Positions 4,967-5,439 of a stretch of DNA of 5,439 nucleotides are shown one piece after another. The notes beneath the pieces were generated by a model. That model saw only the letters and a program-made list of their open reading frames with translations, did no database searches and was not told the DNA's origin. This DNA is from Acidobacteriaceae bacterium (GTDB taxonomy: Bacteria > Acidobacteriota > Terriglobia > Bryobacterales > Bryobacteraceae). The stretch spans positions 1 through 5,439 of the forward strand of contig JAFAQG010000152.1 in assembly GCA_019246575.1 (NCBI GenBank), in the 5' to 3' direction. The stretch's first letter is position 1. The number at the start of each line of letters is the position of its first letter. A program made the position numbers and the translations under genes.

Positions 4967-5439
4967 TCAGATGTGCACCAGATGTTCCTGCTCTTCTCCC
5001 GTCACCCGCGCAGAGTCGGTTCCACAAAAAACGTTCACCTCGGAGCGGACACCGAAGTGGGGCAGATACACACCCGGCTCGATCGAAAAGCAAGTGCCCG
5101 GAATGATCCGTCGGTCGTCGTGCGATTCCAGGTTGTCCATGTTCGCACCCGTGCCGTGAATGTCAGTGCCGATGCTGTGCCCTGTTCGATGAATAAAGTA
5201 GTCGCCGTATCCGTGGTCGCGAATGTAGCCGCGTGCTACATCATCCACTTCATAGCCGGCCACCTCCTCATTCTTGCGTACGCGCTCAACTACGAACGAT
5301 GACGCCCGCTTGCGCGCATCTCGTACGATTTCGAACACCCTCTGCATGTCGCTCGGTATTTGCTCGCCGCAGTAGCCTGTCCAGGTAATGTCATAAAAGA
5401 CTGCGCCTGGCTGATCTAGCTTCGCCCACATATCGATAA
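4967..5439 (-). CDS. M24 family metallopeptidase (Xaa-Pro dipeptidase/aminopeptidase-like), C-terminal part only
   Basis: This is the catalytic C-terminal half of a pita-bread-fold enzyme that cleaves peptides at Xaa-Pro bonds using two metal ions, usually Mn or Co. The gene enters from the right edge: the frame is open through 5439, and the ATG at 5431 is internal. Numbering from that Met, all five metal ligands are visible: Asp one residue before it (codon 5434-5432), Asp14 in YDITW, His85 in HRTGHSIG, Glu118 in SIEPGVY and Glu131 in RSEVNV. His81 and His92 match the substrate-site histidines of E. coli PepP (His350 and His361). The two Asp ligands are 14 residues apart rather than 11 as in PepP, because of a KLDQPG insert, which suggests a separate M24 branch. 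The protein ends 154 residues after this Met, soon after the last ligand. The N-terminal creatinase-like domain expected in the family lies outside the window. Physiological substrate unknown. Confidence 0.92.
   Translation of the reverse strand, partial: IDMWAKLDQPGAVFYDITWTGYCGEQIPSDMQRVFEIVRDARKRASSFVVERVRKNEEVAGYEVDDVARGYIRDHGYGDYFIHRTGHSIGTDIHGTGANMDNLESHDDRRIIPGTCFSIEPGVYLPHFGVRSEVNVFCGTDSARVTGEEQEHLVHI

Noticed and set aside
4949..5302. 117-codon + strand open frame opposite the peptidase gene
   Set aside because: It runs antisense through conserved catalytic motifs of the peptidase and its translation shows no recognisable domain; a shadow frame.
1..5439. CRISPR arrays, tRNA/rRNA genes, insertion sequences, attachment sites
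   Set aside because: No regularly spaced repeats, cloverleaf-like segments, transposase motifs or flanking duplications were seen; coding genes fill all but about 200 nt.

Overview
The window is a compact bacterial segment with no mobile elements, RNA genes or CRISPR. It holds seven genes: five on the + strand (1-4090) and two on the - strand (4107-5439), the two groups meeting tail to tail across a 16-nt gap. Moderately high G+C, a Gram-negative-style lipoprotein and MacB/LolCDE/DevCA-type export genes suggest a diderm soil-type bacterium. The protein style (GAF-ANTAR regulator, prolidase-like M24 enzyme with a WAKLDxPG insert) reminds me of Acidobacteriota. That taxon is an inference, not shown by the sequence.

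Region 1 (1-2255) is an osmoprotectant-type ABC importer of the OpuC/ProVWX/YehZYXW class: ATPase (cut by the left edge), one integral-membrane permease, then a lipoprotein substrate-binding protein. The last two genes overlap by 4 nt (ATGA). There is no second permease gene and no CBS tail on the ATPase. The binding protein keeps the OpuCC/ProX fold motifs, but two positions that I align with ligand-cage tyrosines are Phe and Asn, so its ligand may not be plain glycine betaine.

Region 2 (2305-4090) is a two-gene exporter-type ABC module: a four-helix FtsX/MacB-type permease followed, with an 8-nt overlap, by its LolD/MacB/DevA-type ATPase. No HlyD-type adaptor or outer-membrane channel gene lies beside it. 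A 49-nt gap separates it from the importer. The junction carries a cluster of TCGCGA words that can form two mutually exclusive hairpins, so the modules may be one transcript with processing or partial termination between them.

Region 3 (4107-5439, - strand) holds a GAF-ANTAR protein, a predicted signal-sensing RNA-binding antiterminator, downstream of the C-terminal part of an M24 metallopeptidase (Xaa-Pro dipeptidase/aminopeptidase type) that runs off the right edge. The 107-nt gap between them contains a 12-bp inverted repeat with one bulged base. It starts 3 nt beyond the peptidase stop codon and lies in the 5' region of the regulator gene.

I see known families throughout and no clearly new system. 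The leads most worth following are the altered binding pocket, the two structured intergenic regions, and a possible regulatory link between the ANTAR protein and the neighbouring transporter genes.
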